Positions 34,712 through 43,760 of a DNA stretch of 64,000 bases are shown here, piece by piece. The DNA lies in assembly GCF_000282095.2 (NCBI RefSeq), contig NZ_AKKC02000002.1, positions 124,001 to 188,000 of the forward strand, in the 5' to 3' direction. A model generated the notes under the pieces. It saw only the letters and a program-made list of their open reading frames with translations, made no database searches and was not told the DNA's origin. Every line of letters starts with the position of its first letter. Position 1 is the first letter of the stretch. Both the position numbers and the translations under genes were made by a program. Source of the DNA: Rhizobium sp. CF080 (GTDB lineage: Bacteria > Pseudomonadota > Alphaproteobacteria > Rhizobiales > Rhizobiaceae).

Positions 34712-36886
34712 ATGCGGACATTCCTTTCTGCGGTTATCTGGGCGCTCGCGAGCGCACTGATCATCACGCTGGTAACCCTACCTATCAACACGCGCACCCA
34801 GCTCATCGCCAGCATTCTCGTCGTCGGCGTGATGGCCGTCATCCGGCTGCTCAAGGCAGGCGGCAAGTGGCGCCTGGTGGCACTTGCCTTCGGCACCGCG
34901 ATGGTGATGCGCTACGTCTACTGGCGCACGACCAGCACGCTGCCGCCGGTCAACCAGCTCGAGAACTTCATTCCGGGCCTGCTCGTCTATCTGGCGGAAA
35001 TGTACAGCGTGCTGATGCTGTCGCTCAGCCTGTTCGTCGTGGCGATGCCGCTGCCGTCGCGTCCGCCATACGGACGCCGCGATCGGGAGCTGCCGACCGT
35101 CGACGTCTTCGTGCCGAGCTACAACGAGGACGAGGTGCTGCTCGCCAACACGCTCGCCGCCGCCCGCAACATGGACTACCCGCCGGAAAAGCTGACCGTC
35201 TGGCTGCTCGACGACGGCGGCACCGTGCAGAAACGCAAATCAGGCAATGTCGCCGACGCCCGGGCCGCGGAAACCCGCCACAAGCTGCTGCAGCAGCTCT
35301 GCGAAGATCTTGGCGTGCGTTACCTCACCCGCGAGCGTAACGAGCATGCGAAGGCCGGCAATCTCAACAACGGGCTCAAGCATTCGACCGGATCGCTGGT
35401 CGCCGTCTTCGACGCGGACCATGCGCCGGCCCGCGACTTCCTGCTGGAGACGGTCGGCTATTTCGACGAGGACCCGAAGCTGTTCCTTGTCCAGACGCCG
35501 CATTTCTTCCTCAATCCCGACCCTGTCGAGCGCAACCTGCGCACCTTCGAGAAGATGCCGAGCGAGAACGAGATGTTCTACGGCATCATCCAGCGCGGGC
35601 TCGACAAATGGGATGCGGCCTTCTTCTGCGGGTCGGCGGCGGTCTTGAACCGCAAGGCGCTCGAAGTCTCGAACGGCTTTTCGGGCGTCAGCATCACCGA
35701 GGACTGCGAGACGGCGCTCGACCTGCATGCCCGCGGCTGGCACAGCCTCTATCTCGACCGGCCCCTGATCGCCGGCCTGCAGCCCGCCACGTTCGCGAGC
35801 TTCATCGGCCAGCGCAGCCGCTGGGCCCAGGGCATGATGCAGATCCTGCGCTTCCGCTTTCCGCCGCTTAAGCGCGGTCTCTCGCTGCCACAGCGATTCT
35901 GCTACATGTCATCGACGCTGTTCTGGCTATTTCCCTTCCCGCGCACGATCTTTCTCTTCGCGCCGCTCTTCTACCTGTTCTTCGATCTCGAGATCTTCAC
36001 CTCGTCCGGCGGCGAATTCATGGTCTATTCGCTTGCTTACATGGTCGTGAACCTGATGATGCAGAACTATCTCTACGGAGCGTTCCGCTGGCCCTGGATT
36101 TCCGAACTGTACGAATATGTGCAGACGGTGCATCTGCTGCCCGCCGTCGTCTCGGTGATGCTCAATCCACGCAAGCCGACCTTCAAGGTGACCGCCAAGG
36201 ATGAATCCGTCGCCGTCAGCCGTCTTTCGGAAATCAGCCGGCCGTTCTTCGTGATCTTCTTCGTGCTGCTCGTCGCGTTTGCGATCAGCGTCTACCGCGT
36301 CTATGCCGAGCCCTATAAAGCCGACGTGACGCTGGTGGTCGGCGGCTGGAACCTGCTCAACATCATCCTTGCCGGCTGTGCGCTGGGCGTCGTGTCGGAG
36401 CGGGGAGAACGGCAGGCCTCGCGGCGCGTCAAGGTCAGCCGGCGCTGCGAATTCGGCGTCGACGACCGCTGGTTCACGGCAACCATAGAGGACGTTTCGG
36501 TGCATGGTGCCGCCGTGCAGGTCTATACGGAAGGGTTTAAGGATATCGCGGTCGAGAAAAAGGGGGTTCTCCGTTTCCAGCCCTTCAGCGACATGCCGAT
36601 CAGCGATCTGCCGGTCGAGATCCGCAATGTGGAGACGATCGGCGACGTCACCTCGATCGGCTGCCGCTATACGCCGGAACGGGCGACAGACCACCGGCTG
36701 ATCGCCGACCTTATCTTCGCCAACTCCGCTCAATGGACACAGTTCCAAATCTCACGCCGGCGCAATCCGGGCCTTGTGGCTGGCACGTTGTGGTTTCTCG
36801 GCCTGGCGATCTACCAGACGGCGCGCGGGCTCTCCTATCTTGTCCGCGATACTGGACGTGATAACGCCTCAGACGCGCGGAAATAG
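34712..36886 (+). CDS. bcsA: Cellulose synthase catalytic subunit BcsA with PilZ domain
   Basis: 724 aa inner-membrane processive glycosyltransferase family 2 enzyme. It polymerises UDP-glucose into beta-1,4-glucan and extrudes it. Catalytic motifs are complete: D167-D-G, D234-A-D236, T329-E-D331 and Q367-R-S-R-W371. Flanking transmembrane helices are at about 5-60, 85-115 and 395-560. The C-terminal PilZ domain has RQASR (567-571) and DVSVHG (594-599), the c-di-GMP-binding pair, so the enzyme should be activated by c-di-GMP. GGAG precedes the start. bcsB follows 5 bases after its stop. Confidence 0.96.
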   Translation: MRTFLSAVIWALASALIITLVTLPINTRTQLIASILVVGVMAVIRLLKAGGKWRLVALAFGTAMVMRYVYWRTTSTLPPVNQLENFIPGLLVYLAEMYSVLMLSLSLFVVAMPLPSRPPYGRRDRELPTVDVFVPSYNEDEVLLANTLAAARNMDYPPEKLTVWLLDDGGTVQKRKSGNVADARAAETRHKLLQQLCEDLGVRYLTRERNEHAKAGNLNNGLKHSTGSLVAVFDADHAPARDFLLETVGYFDEDPKLFLVQTPHFFLNPDPVERNLRTFEKMPSENEMFYGIIQRGLDKWDAAFFCGSAAVLNRKALEVSNGFSGVSITEDCETALDLHARGWHSLYLDRPLIAGLQPATFASFIGQRSRWAQGMMQILRFRFPPLKRGLSLPQRFCYMSSTLFWLFPFPRTIFLFAPLFYLFFDLEIFTSSGGEFMVYSLAYMVVNLMMQNYLYGAFRWPWISELYEYVQTVHLLPAVVSVMLNPRKPTFKVTAKDESVAVSRLSEISRPFFVIFFVLLVAFAISVYRVYAEPYKADVTLVVGGWNLLNIILAGCALGVVSERGERQASRRVKVSRRCEFGVDDRWFTATIEDVSVHGAAVQVYTEGFKDIAVEKKGVLRFQPFSDMPISDLPVEIRNVETIGDVTSIGCRYTPERATDHRLIADLIFANSAQWTQFQISRRRNPGLVAGTLWFLGLAIYQTARGLSYLVRDTGRDNASDARK

Positions 36887-36891
36887 GGGGC

Positions 36892-39417
36892 ATGATGATA
36901 AAGGCTCTCGCCATCGCAGTTGTTCTTCTCTCGGCAGGCATTGCGCCCGCCCAGACGCCGGCGCCATTCAACATGAACCCGGAACGATCCCAGGAAAACC
37001 AGCCGCCGGTCGCTCCTCCGGCCCAGCAGACCCCCCCAGCAAGACCCTCACAGCCGGCACCTGCCCCCGTTCAGACCCCCGCGCCGGTGCAGACGCCGAT
37101 CCCGCTGCCGCCGGCACCCGCTCCATTCCAGGCGGCACCTGCCCCCGCGACCGGCCCGGCACCGGTACCGACGGCACCGCGGGCAGCCACGCCGCCTTCG
37201 CCAACGCCAGTTCCTGCTGCGCAGCCGCGGGCACCGGTGCGGCAGCAACCGGCCTCCCCTGCGGCCCTCGCGGGGCGGTATTACCTCGTGCCCGAGAAGA
37301 GCCTGCGGCTGAATGGTGAGATCGAGCAGCGCTCCTGGTCGATCTACCTGACGCCGGAACAGGCATCGGCGCCGGCAAAACTCAATATCGGCTACCAGAA
37401 CTCCATCGTGGTCGCGCCGGAAATCTCCCAACTGGCGGTCACCATCAACGACGTGCCGGTCTACAACAATCCGATCACCTCTCCCGAACAGGTCAGCGAT
37501 CGCGTCCTCGACGTTCCGGCCGGCATTCTGAAAGCCGGCATCAATCTCGTCCGCTTTCGCGCCGACCAGCGTCACCGCACCGACTGCACGATCGAGTCTA
37601 CGTTCGAGCTGTGGACAGAGATCGATCCGGCGCGGACGTTCCTGACATTCGGCACCAGCGGCATGAAACGGCTGTCGCGGCTTGACGATATCCGAGCCGT
37701 CGGCGTCGATGAAAAAGGGAGCACCCGATTCCGGCTGATCGTGCCAGCCCTCGACCAGCTCGGGGCGACGGACGTACTGATGCGTCTGACCCAGGGGCTG
37801 GCGCTGATGGGCGGCATGCCCAACCAGTCCTTCGCGTTCGAGAAAACGCCGAGCGCCCTGCCGAAACCCGGCGAGCTTGCGATCTTCGTCGGTACCCGTG
37901 ACGAATTGCGGCCGTTGCTGCCGGCCCTACCCGCCGCCGCCGCCAATGCCGCCGTGGCGAGCTTCCTCGACTATCCGGGGACCGACGGCGCGTCGGCGCT
38001 CGTCCTCTCCGGTCCGAGCTGGCCGTCGCTAGAGGGCCTGATCGAGAGCTTCGTCGCCGCCACCGACGGTTCGGCGACCCAGAGGCGCGAGACGCTGTCC
38101 ACCCAGGCCTGGCATGGCCTCGATACGCCGTTCCTGTTCTCCAATGCGGAAATCGACTTCGCGCAACTGGGTATCGAAAGCCAGGAATTCGGCGGCCGGC
38201 TGTTCCGCACCCACTTCACCATCGGCGTGCCTGCCGATTTCTACGCCAATGCCTATGGGGAAGCGCGTATCCTGCTCGATGCCGCCTATACGGCCGACGT
38301 CCAGCCGGGCAGCCATATCGACATCTTCGTCAACGGCAATATCGCCTCGACAGTACCCATTACCTCCTCAGGCGGCTCCATATTGCGTCACCTGCCGATC
38401 AAGCTGACGCTGCAGCATTTCAAGCCAGGCGTGAACACGATCGTCATCGAAGCCGCCCTTCTGACCCGGCAGGATATCGCCTGCGCCCCGGGCTCAACCG
38501 CCGACAACAAGGCAAGATTTGCGCTGTTCGGCACCTCGCAGTTCCAGATGCCGGATTTTGCCCGCATCGCCCAAGTCCCCAATCTCGCCGCCACGGCCGG
38601 AACCGGCTTTCCTTACCGGCTGGGCACCGCCCCTGTTTCACTGTTCCTCGGCCGGATCGACGAGCAGACGCTGTCCGCGGCCGCGACGTTTATCGGCAAG
38701 ATGTCGATCGCCTCGCATCACATCATGCCGGTCGACGTCACCATATCGGCGGCGCGGGTTGCCGGAGCGAACGCACTCTTCGTCGGCTCCATATCGGAAT
38801 TCCCCGCCAACATCCTCACCCAGCTCAAGATCGACCAGGAGAGCCGCAATAGCTGGAACCCCGCCGGCATACCATCGAACGGATCGGCCAGAACCTCGCT
38901 GACGCTGCAGGACTGGCAGCAACGCGCCGGAAACAACTTCTTTTCCCAGCAATTCACGGCGCTCAGCGCATGGGCGAAGGACAATTTCGATCTCAGCCTG
39001 GCGATGCTGCGTTTTGCCCCGGCCACCGACGAGCTCTACAAGCCTTCGCAAACGGCAAAACTGATCATAGCCCAGGAAAGCGACCCGACGGAGGTCGGCA
39101 CCTGGACGGCCATCATCTCCCCGGACTCCGCGTCACTGGCGGAGGGCATGCGAGCGTTCTCCGCACGGGAGGAGTGGGACAAGCTCAAGGGCCGCATCAT
39201 GATCTATGAAGGCGGCGACAAGGAACCGCACGACGTGCCGGTGAGCTGGTTCCGGTTCATGCCGACACAGCCTTTCTCGCCGGCAAATGCGCGGCTGATC
39301 GCGGCCAACTGGCTGTCGGACAATATCATGTCCTATGCGCTGCTGCTGGCCGCCGGCGGCGTCCTGCTCGGGCTTGCGACGGGCGGGCTGCTGTCGCTGC
39401 TCGGCCGCAACAAATGA
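36892..39417 (+). CDS. bcsB: Cellulose synthase periplasmic subunit BcsB
   Basis: 841 aa periplasmic partner of BcsA, with a signal peptide (ALAIAVVLLSAGIAPAQ) and a C-terminal membrane anchor (ALLLAAGGVLLGLATGGLLSLLG) that completes the BcsA channel. Between them are a Pro/Ala-rich linker (about residues 22-125, with repeated PAPVQTPAPVQTP) and two carbohydrate-binding/flavodoxin-like repeats. Family blocks include RFRADQRHRTDCTIESTFELWTEI and NTIVIEAALLTRQDIACAPG. The linker is longer than in enteric BcsB. bcsZ does not follow; the next gene is the convergent mpg, whose end lies only 9 bases away. Confidence 0.95.
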   Translation: MMIKALAIAVVLLSAGIAPAQTPAPFNMNPERSQENQPPVAPPAQQTPPARPSQPAPAPVQTPAPVQTPIPLPPAPAPFQAAPAPATGPAPVPTAPRAATPPSPTPVPAAQPRAPVRQQPASPAALAGRYYLVPEKSLRLNGEIEQRSWSIYLTPEQASAPAKLNIGYQNSIVVAPEISQLAVTINDVPVYNNPITSPEQVSDRVLDVPAGILKAGINLVRFRADQRHRTDCTIESTFELWTEIDPARTFLTFGTSGMKRLSRLDDIRAVGVDEKGSTRFRLIVPALDQLGATDVLMRLTQGLALMGGMPNQSFAFEKTPSALPKPGELAIFVGTRDELRPLLPALPAAAANAAVASFLDYPGTDGASALVLSGPSWPSLEGLIESFVAATDGSATQRRETLSTQAWHGLDTPFLFSNAEIDFAQLGIESQEFGGRLFRTHFTIGVPADFYANAYGEARILLDAAYTADVQPGSHIDIFVNGNIASTVPITSSGGSILRHLPIKLTLQHFKPGVNTIVIEAALLTRQDIACAPGSTADNKARFALFGTSQFQMPDFARIAQVPNLAATAGTGFPYRLGTAPVSLFLGRIDEQTLSAAATFIGKMSIASHHIMPVDVTISAARVAGANALFVGSISEFPANILTQLKIDQESRNSWNPAGIPSNGSARTSLTLQDWQQRAGNNFFSQQFTALSAWAKDNFDLSLAMLRFAPATDELYKPSQTAKLIIAQESDPTEVGTWTAIISPDSASLAEGMRAFSAREEWDKLKGRIMIYEGGDKEPHDVPVSWFRFMPTQPFSPANARLIAANWLSDNIMSYALLLAAGGVLLGLATGGLLSLLGRNK

Positions 39418-39426
39418 TCCTCAGGC

Positions 39427-40032
39427 TCAGGGCGCCAGACCGCCCTTGCCCGAAAACTTCTTGCTGATGTGCAATGAGCCGGAAAGGCCGAAACGCCAGG
39501 GCAGATCGACGGCCTGCGAGATGCCGATCCGCCGCCCGGTGACGATCAGCGGCGGTGTTTGTGGAAGAGCCAGTTCGAATGGCGGCGCAAACAGCGGCAG
39601 GCCGTTGTGTTCAATGGTGATGCCGAGCGCCTGGCAGAGACGGCCCGGGCCGGAGCACAGGAGCAGCGGATCGGCAAGGCCGCGCCTTTTCTCCATTCTC
39701 TCGAGGCCTCGGACCGGCTGCAGCGCCCTGATCAGTACGGCGCTTCCTGGGCGGCAGACGAAATTCAGGCACCAGTGGATTCCGTAGGAACGATAGACAT
39801 AGGCATGCCCGGGCGGGCCGAACATCACCGCATTCCTCTGGGTAGGCCCACGAAAACTGTGGGAGGCCGGCTCATCCGGCTGGTATGCTTCCGTCTCGAC
39901 AATCACGCCACCGATACCCGCGACATCGAGTTCGACACCGATCAAGTCACGCGCGACTTCCACCGAGCTTCTGTCGAAAAACTGCTGGTCCATGAGAAAC
40001 GCCCGTCTCGGCTGCCTGATACGGGCATCCAT
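39427..40032 (-). CDS. mpg: 3-methyladenine DNA glycosylase (Mpg/AAG family)
   Basis: 201 aa from ATG 40032; other in-frame starts are TTG 40041 and ATG 39993, and the last fits the usual family N-terminus equally well. The monofunctional glycosylase excises alkylated purines. Seen: ARDLIGVEL, the catalytic-site block [56 protein letters not shown] and [17 protein letters not shown]. All typical AAG blocks are present. It converges on bcsB with almost no spacer, so no terminator separates them. Confidence 0.93.
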   Translation of the reverse strand: MDARIRQPRRAFLMDQQFFDRSSVEVARDLIGVELDVAGIGGVIVETEAYQPDEPASHSFRGPTQRNAVMFGPPGHAYVYRSYGIHWCLNFVCRPGSAVLIRALQPVRGLERMEKRRGLADPLLLCSGPGRLCQALGITIEHNGLPLFAPPFELALPQTPPLIVTGRRIGISQAVDLPWRFGLSGSLHISKKFSGKGGLAP

Positions 40033-40352
40033 AGACAGCAAAGCAGAGCTTGTCTTCCCCGCCTCGCGGCGGGCCCATGCCTGGATGGGGCGCCGCCGGG
40101 TTGCCGCGGGTCAAGACGCCTTTTCGGCGATCACGATCACGGCGCCATTTCCATTGCCGCCGACCGGTTCGGGCCTCACTTGCTGTTTGCCAAGTCTTAA
40201 CTGATTTGTGGACGCACATTTTTGTGCATTGCCATGAAAACGCTCCGGGTGTCGTATTAGGTTTAGAAACATCTTGATTCTCAATGGATTGCCGCATCGT
40301 TTTCAATCTTTGCGGCAGTCGAGCAGTAGCGCAACCTTGACTGGAGATGCCT
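40033..40352. promoter_or_regulatory. Divergent promoter region between mpg and prkA (about 320 bases)
   Basis: No convincing gene. It contains a GCACA/TGTGC dyad (40214-40227) and an AT-rich tract at 40250-40300 that probably contains the prkA promoter. GGAG at 40343-40346 is the prkA ribosome-binding site and selects ATG 40353 over the adjacent ATG 40347. Confidence 0.5.
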
Positions 40353-42296
40353 ATGCCGAGTGAATCCTTGTTCGATGCCTTCACCAGGAACTATGAAGCG
40401 CGGCGCGAGACCGACATGTCGATCGCCGACTATCTGGCACTTTGTAAAAAAGATCCAATGGCCTATGCCAACGCGGCCGAGCGGCTGCTGGCAGCGATCG
40501 GCGAGCCGCAGATGGTCGATACGGCCAAGGATGCCAGGCTCGGCCGAATCTTCATGAACCGCACCATCCGGGCCTATCCGGCCTTTGCCGGTTTCTATGG
40601 CATGGAAGAGACGATCGAACGAATCGTCTCCTTCTTCCGGCATGCGGCCCAGGGCCTCGAGGAGCGGAAGCAGATTCTCTATCTGCTCGGCCCGGTCGGG
40701 GGTGGCAAGTCTTCGCTTGCCGAGCGGCTCAAATTGCTCATGGAAGCCAATCCGATCTATGTCTTGAAGGCCGGCGACGATATCAGCCCGGTTTTCGAAA
40801 GCCCGCTCAATCTCTTCGATCCAGTTACCATGGGTCCGATGCTGCTCCAGCAATATGGCGTTCCGACACGGCGTCTCAGCGGGCTCATGAGCCCGTGGTG
40901 CCTGAAGCGGCTCGATGAATTCGGTGGCGACATAACCCGCTTCCGGGTGGTGCGGCTGCAGCCCTCGCGACTGCGCCAGATCGGGATCGCCAAGACTGAA
41001 CCGGGCGATGAGAACAATCAGGACGTCTCCTCGCTTGTCGGCAAGGTCGATATCCGCAAGCTGGAAAACTATTCCCAGAACGACTCGGATGCCTACAGCT
41101 ATTCCGGCGGGCTCAACCGGGCCAACCAGGGCGTGCTCGAATTCGTCGAAATGTTCAAGGCGCCGATCAAGATGCTGCATCCGCTGCTGACGGCGACCCA
41201 GGAAGGCAACTACATGGGCACCGAGAATATCGGCGCCATTCCCTTCTCCGGCGTCATCCTGGCCCATTCGAACGAAGCCGAATGGCAGAGCTTCAAGGCC
41301 AACAAGAACAACGAGGCCTTCATCGACCGCATCTGCGTTATCAAGGTGCCCTATTGCCTGCGGGTGGACGAGGAGCAGAAGATCTACGAAAAGCTGATCG
41401 AGGGTTCGGAGCTGGCGAATGCCTCCTGCGCGCCGGCAACGCTTGAAATGCTGGCCCGGTTTTCGGTGCTCTCGCGGCTGCGCAAGCACGAGAACTCGAC
41501 ATTCTTCTCCAAGATGCGCGCCTACAACGGCGAAAGCCTCAAGGAAACCGATCCGCGCGCCCGCAGCGTCCTGGAATACCGGGATGCGGCCGGCGTCGAT
41601 GAAGGCATGGACGGAATATCGACACGTTTTGCCTTCAAGGTTCTGGCCTCGACCTTCAACCACGACACGACGGATATCGGCGCCGACCCCGTCCATCTGA
41701 TGTATGTGCTGGAACAGGCCATCCGCCGCGAGCAATTCCAGGAGGAAACTGAAAAGCGGTATATCGAGTTCATCAAGGCAGACCTTGCCCCGCGTTATGC
41801 GGAGTTCATCGGCAACGAGATCCAGAAGGCCTATCTGGAATCCTATTCGGATTACGGACAGAACCTCTTCGATCGTTACGTCGATTATGCAGACGCCTGG
41901 ATCGAAGACGTCGATTTCAAGGATCCGGACACCGGGCAGCTTCTTGACCGCGATCTGCTCAACCAGGAACTGACGAAGATCGAAAAGCCGGCGGGGATCG
42001 CCAATCCGAAAGATTTCCGCAACGAGATCGTCAAATTCTGCCTGCGTTCGCGCGCCAACAATGGCGGCAAGAACCCGTCATGGGCGAGCTACGAGAAGAT
42101 CCGGGAGGTGATCGAGAAAAGAATGTTCTCCCAGGTGGAGGATCTTCTGCCGGTAATTTCCTTCGGATCGAAGAAGGATGGCGAAACGGAGAAGAAACAC
42201 AGCGAGTTCGTATCGCGCATGACGGCGCGCGGCTACACCGAAAGACAGGTCCGCCGTCTGGTAGAGTGGTACATGCGGGTTAAACAGGCAGGTTAG
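40353..42296 (+). CDS. prkA: PrkA/YeaG serine protein kinase
   Basis: 647 aa AAA-type protein kinase of the stationary-phase YeaG/PrkA family. It has an N-terminal PrkA AAA domain with Walker A GPVGGGKS and the block YSYSGGLNRANQGVLEFVEMFKAPIKMLHPLLTATQEGNY. The C-terminal kinase-like PrkA domain contains SRMTARGYTERQVRRLVEWYMRVKQ at the end. In enterics yeaG-yeaH respond to nitrogen starvation and stationary phase. Here it heads prkA-yeaH-spoVR, the conserved three-gene stress module. An inverted-repeat element begins at its stop codon. Confidence 0.95.
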   Translation: MPSESLFDAFTRNYEARRETDMSIADYLALCKKDPMAYANAAERLLAAIGEPQMVDTAKDARLGRIFMNRTIRAYPAFAGFYGMEETIERIVSFFRHAAQGLEERKQILYLLGPVGGGKSSLAERLKLLMEANPIYVLKAGDDISPVFESPLNLFDPVTMGPMLLQQYGVPTRRLSGLMSPWCLKRLDEFGGDITRFRVVRLQPSRLRQIGIAKTEPGDENNQDVSSLVGKVDIRKLENYSQNDSDAYSYSGGLNRANQGVLEFVEMFKAPIKMLHPLLTATQEGNYMGTENIGAIPFSGVILAHSNEAEWQSFKANKNNEAFIDRICVIKVPYCLRVDEEQKIYEKLIEGSELANASCAPATLEMLARFSVLSRLRKHENSTFFSKMRAYNGESLKETDPRARSVLEYRDAAGVDEGMDGISTRFAFKVLASTFNHDTTDIGADPVHLMYVLEQAIRREQFQEETEKRYIEFIKADLAPRYAEFIGNEIQKAYLESYSDYGQNLFDRYVDYADAWIEDVDFKDPDTGQLLDRDLLNQELTKIEKPAGIANPKDFRNEIVKFCLRSRANNGGKNPSWASYEKIREVIEKRMFSQVEDLLPVISFGSKKDGETEKKHSEFVSRMTARGYTERQVRRLVEWYMRVKQAG

Positions 42297-42463
42297 CGTC
42301 TGTACTCAATTAGGATTTGGAACGCGGCAGGCACGAAAGCCGTTGAGTTTCAGAAGCACACAATGGTGGATTTGATCTCCATCATTGTGTGTGACGACAG
42401 GACGTAGGATTGTGGCATACTTAGTTGTGCAGCGCCCGAACTCTAGTTGAGTACAGACCCTAA
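42293..42463. repeat. Palindromic intergenic element between prkA and yeaH (terminal inverted repeats with inner hairpin)
   Basis: Terminal arms 42293-42314 and 42442-42463 are inverted repeats matching at 19 of 22 positions (core GTCTGTACTCAA / TTGAGTACAGAC). Inside lies a second hairpin, arms CACACAATGGTGGA (42357-42370) and TCCATCATTGTGTG (42378-42391), matching 13 of 14. The left arm includes the prkA stop codon. The element separates two genes that are normally closely spaced. Size and nested palindromes resemble MITEs or the RIME elements of Rhizobium, but identity with a known family is not shown. Confidence 0.75.
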
Positions 42464-42482
42464 TGCTCATGCAGGAGCCAAC

Positions 42483-43760
42483 ATGCACATCATCGACCGG
42501 CGGCTGAACCCGCGCGGTAAAAGTTTGGAAAATCGGCAGCGGTTTCTTCGGCGTGCAAAGGACGCCGTGCAGCAAGCAGTCAGGCGATCGCTGCAAAGCC
42601 GCAGCATCCGTGATGTCCTGGATGGCGGCGAAGTCAGCCTTCCGATCGGCGGCATGGGTGAGCCAAGTTTCCGCCGGGCCGAAGGCGGGATCACGGATCA
42701 TGTCCTGCCCGGCAACCGGGCCTTCGTTGAAGGCGATATCATTCCCCGCCCCCCCGGCCAGGGTGCCGGCCGACCCAAGGAGGCGGGCCAGGGCGATGGC
42801 GAAGATGGCTTCCGCTTCGTGCTGACGCGCGAGGAATTTCTCTCGGTTTTTCTGGATGATCTCGAACTCCCCGAGCTTGCCAAGCGGCGGCTCAGCGAAA
42901 CCGAGGAGATGAGCCCGGTGCGGGCCGGCTACTCCATTTCCGGCTCTCCTTCCAATCTCTCCATCGACCGGACGACGCGGCTCGCGATGATGCGGCGCAT
43001 CGCCCTCAAGCGCCCCAAGCCTGCCGAGATCGAGGCGCTGCAACGCCAGATCGACGAATGCGACAACGAGGAAACGCGCCTGTTGCTGGAGACGGAGCTC
43101 AAGTCGCTGACAGACAGGATCCGGCGTATTCCCTATGTCGATCCGCTCGACGTGCGCTATCGCCGTTTCGAGAACGAGCCGAAGCCGGTTGCGAAGGCGG
43201 TGATGTTCTGCCTGATGGACGTGTCCGGATCGATGTCGGAACACATGAAGGATCTGGCCAAGCGCTTCTACCTTCTGCTCTATCTGTTTCTCTCGCAGCG
43301 CTACGAGAAGGTGGAAATTGTCTTCATCCGCCACACCGAGAAGGCCGAGGAGGTGGACGAGGAGACTTTCTTCTATGGCCAGGCGACCGGCGGTACGCTG
43401 GTCTCGAGCGCACTGGCGGCGATGCGCACCATCATCGCCGCACGCTTCGACCCGACGGAATGGAACATCTACGCCGCCCAGGCTTCGGATGGCGACAATT
43501 CCTACCGGGACGAGGCCCCGACCGGCCATCTGCTGAAGCACGAGATCCTGCCGCTCTGCCAGTATTTCGCCTATATCGAGGTCGATGAGGAGGGCGGCGA
43601 TTCCTCTGTCTCTAATTCCCCCCTCTGGCGCCTCTATGAAAGCATCCGCTCAGAGATGGCTCCCCTTGCGATGCGCAAGGTCTGCCGCAAGAACGAGATA
43701 TTCCCGGTCTTCCACGATCTTTTCCAGAAGCGTTCGACACAGACGAAGGCGGTGCCATGA
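42483..43760 (+). CDS. yeaH: YeaH/YhbH family protein (DUF444, von Willebrand-like)
   Basis: 425 aa from ATG 42483, preceded by AGGAG. It opens with the family signature MHIIDRRLNPRGKSLENRQRFLRR. The middle has VMFCLMDVSGSMSEHMKDLAKRF, a MIDAS-type DxSGS motif of VWA domains, and VEIVFIRHTEKAEEVDEETFF. A basic/acidic Gly-rich segment near residue 90 (PPGQGAGRP) is typical. It works with PrkA and SpoVR in the stationary-phase/stress response; the biochemical function is not established. It overlaps spoVR by 4 bases. Confidence 0.95.
   Translation: MHIIDRRLNPRGKSLENRQRFLRRAKDAVQQAVRRSLQSRSIRDVLDGGEVSLPIGGMGEPSFRRAEGGITDHVLPGNRAFVEGDIIPRPPGQGAGRPKEAGQGDGEDGFRFVLTREEFLSVFLDDLELPELAKRRLSETEEMSPVRAGYSISGSPSNLSIDRTTRLAMMRRIALKRPKPAEIEALQRQIDECDNEETRLLLETELKSLTDRIRRIPYVDPLDVRYRRFENEPKPVAKAVMFCLMDVSGSMSEHMKDLAKRFYLLLYLFLSQRYEKVEIVFIRHTEKAEEVDEETFFYGQATGGTLVSSALAAMRTIIAARFDPTEWNIYAAQASDGDNSYRDEAPTGHLLKHEILPLCQYFAYIEVDEEGGDSSVSNSPLWRLYESIRSEMAPLAMRKVCRKNEIFPVFHDLFQKRSTQTKAVP

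Noticed and set aside
37010-37250. CCG/GCC-rich near-repeats, considered as a tandem repeat array
   Set aside because: They encode the Pro/Ala linker of BcsB with variable units; no exact period.
42306-43541. Frame on the - strand running from yeaH into the palindromic element, looking like a gene remnant of an insertion sequence
   Set aside because: Its main part is antisense to yeaH, and the segment within the element shows no transposase feature, so I do not call a transposase remnant.
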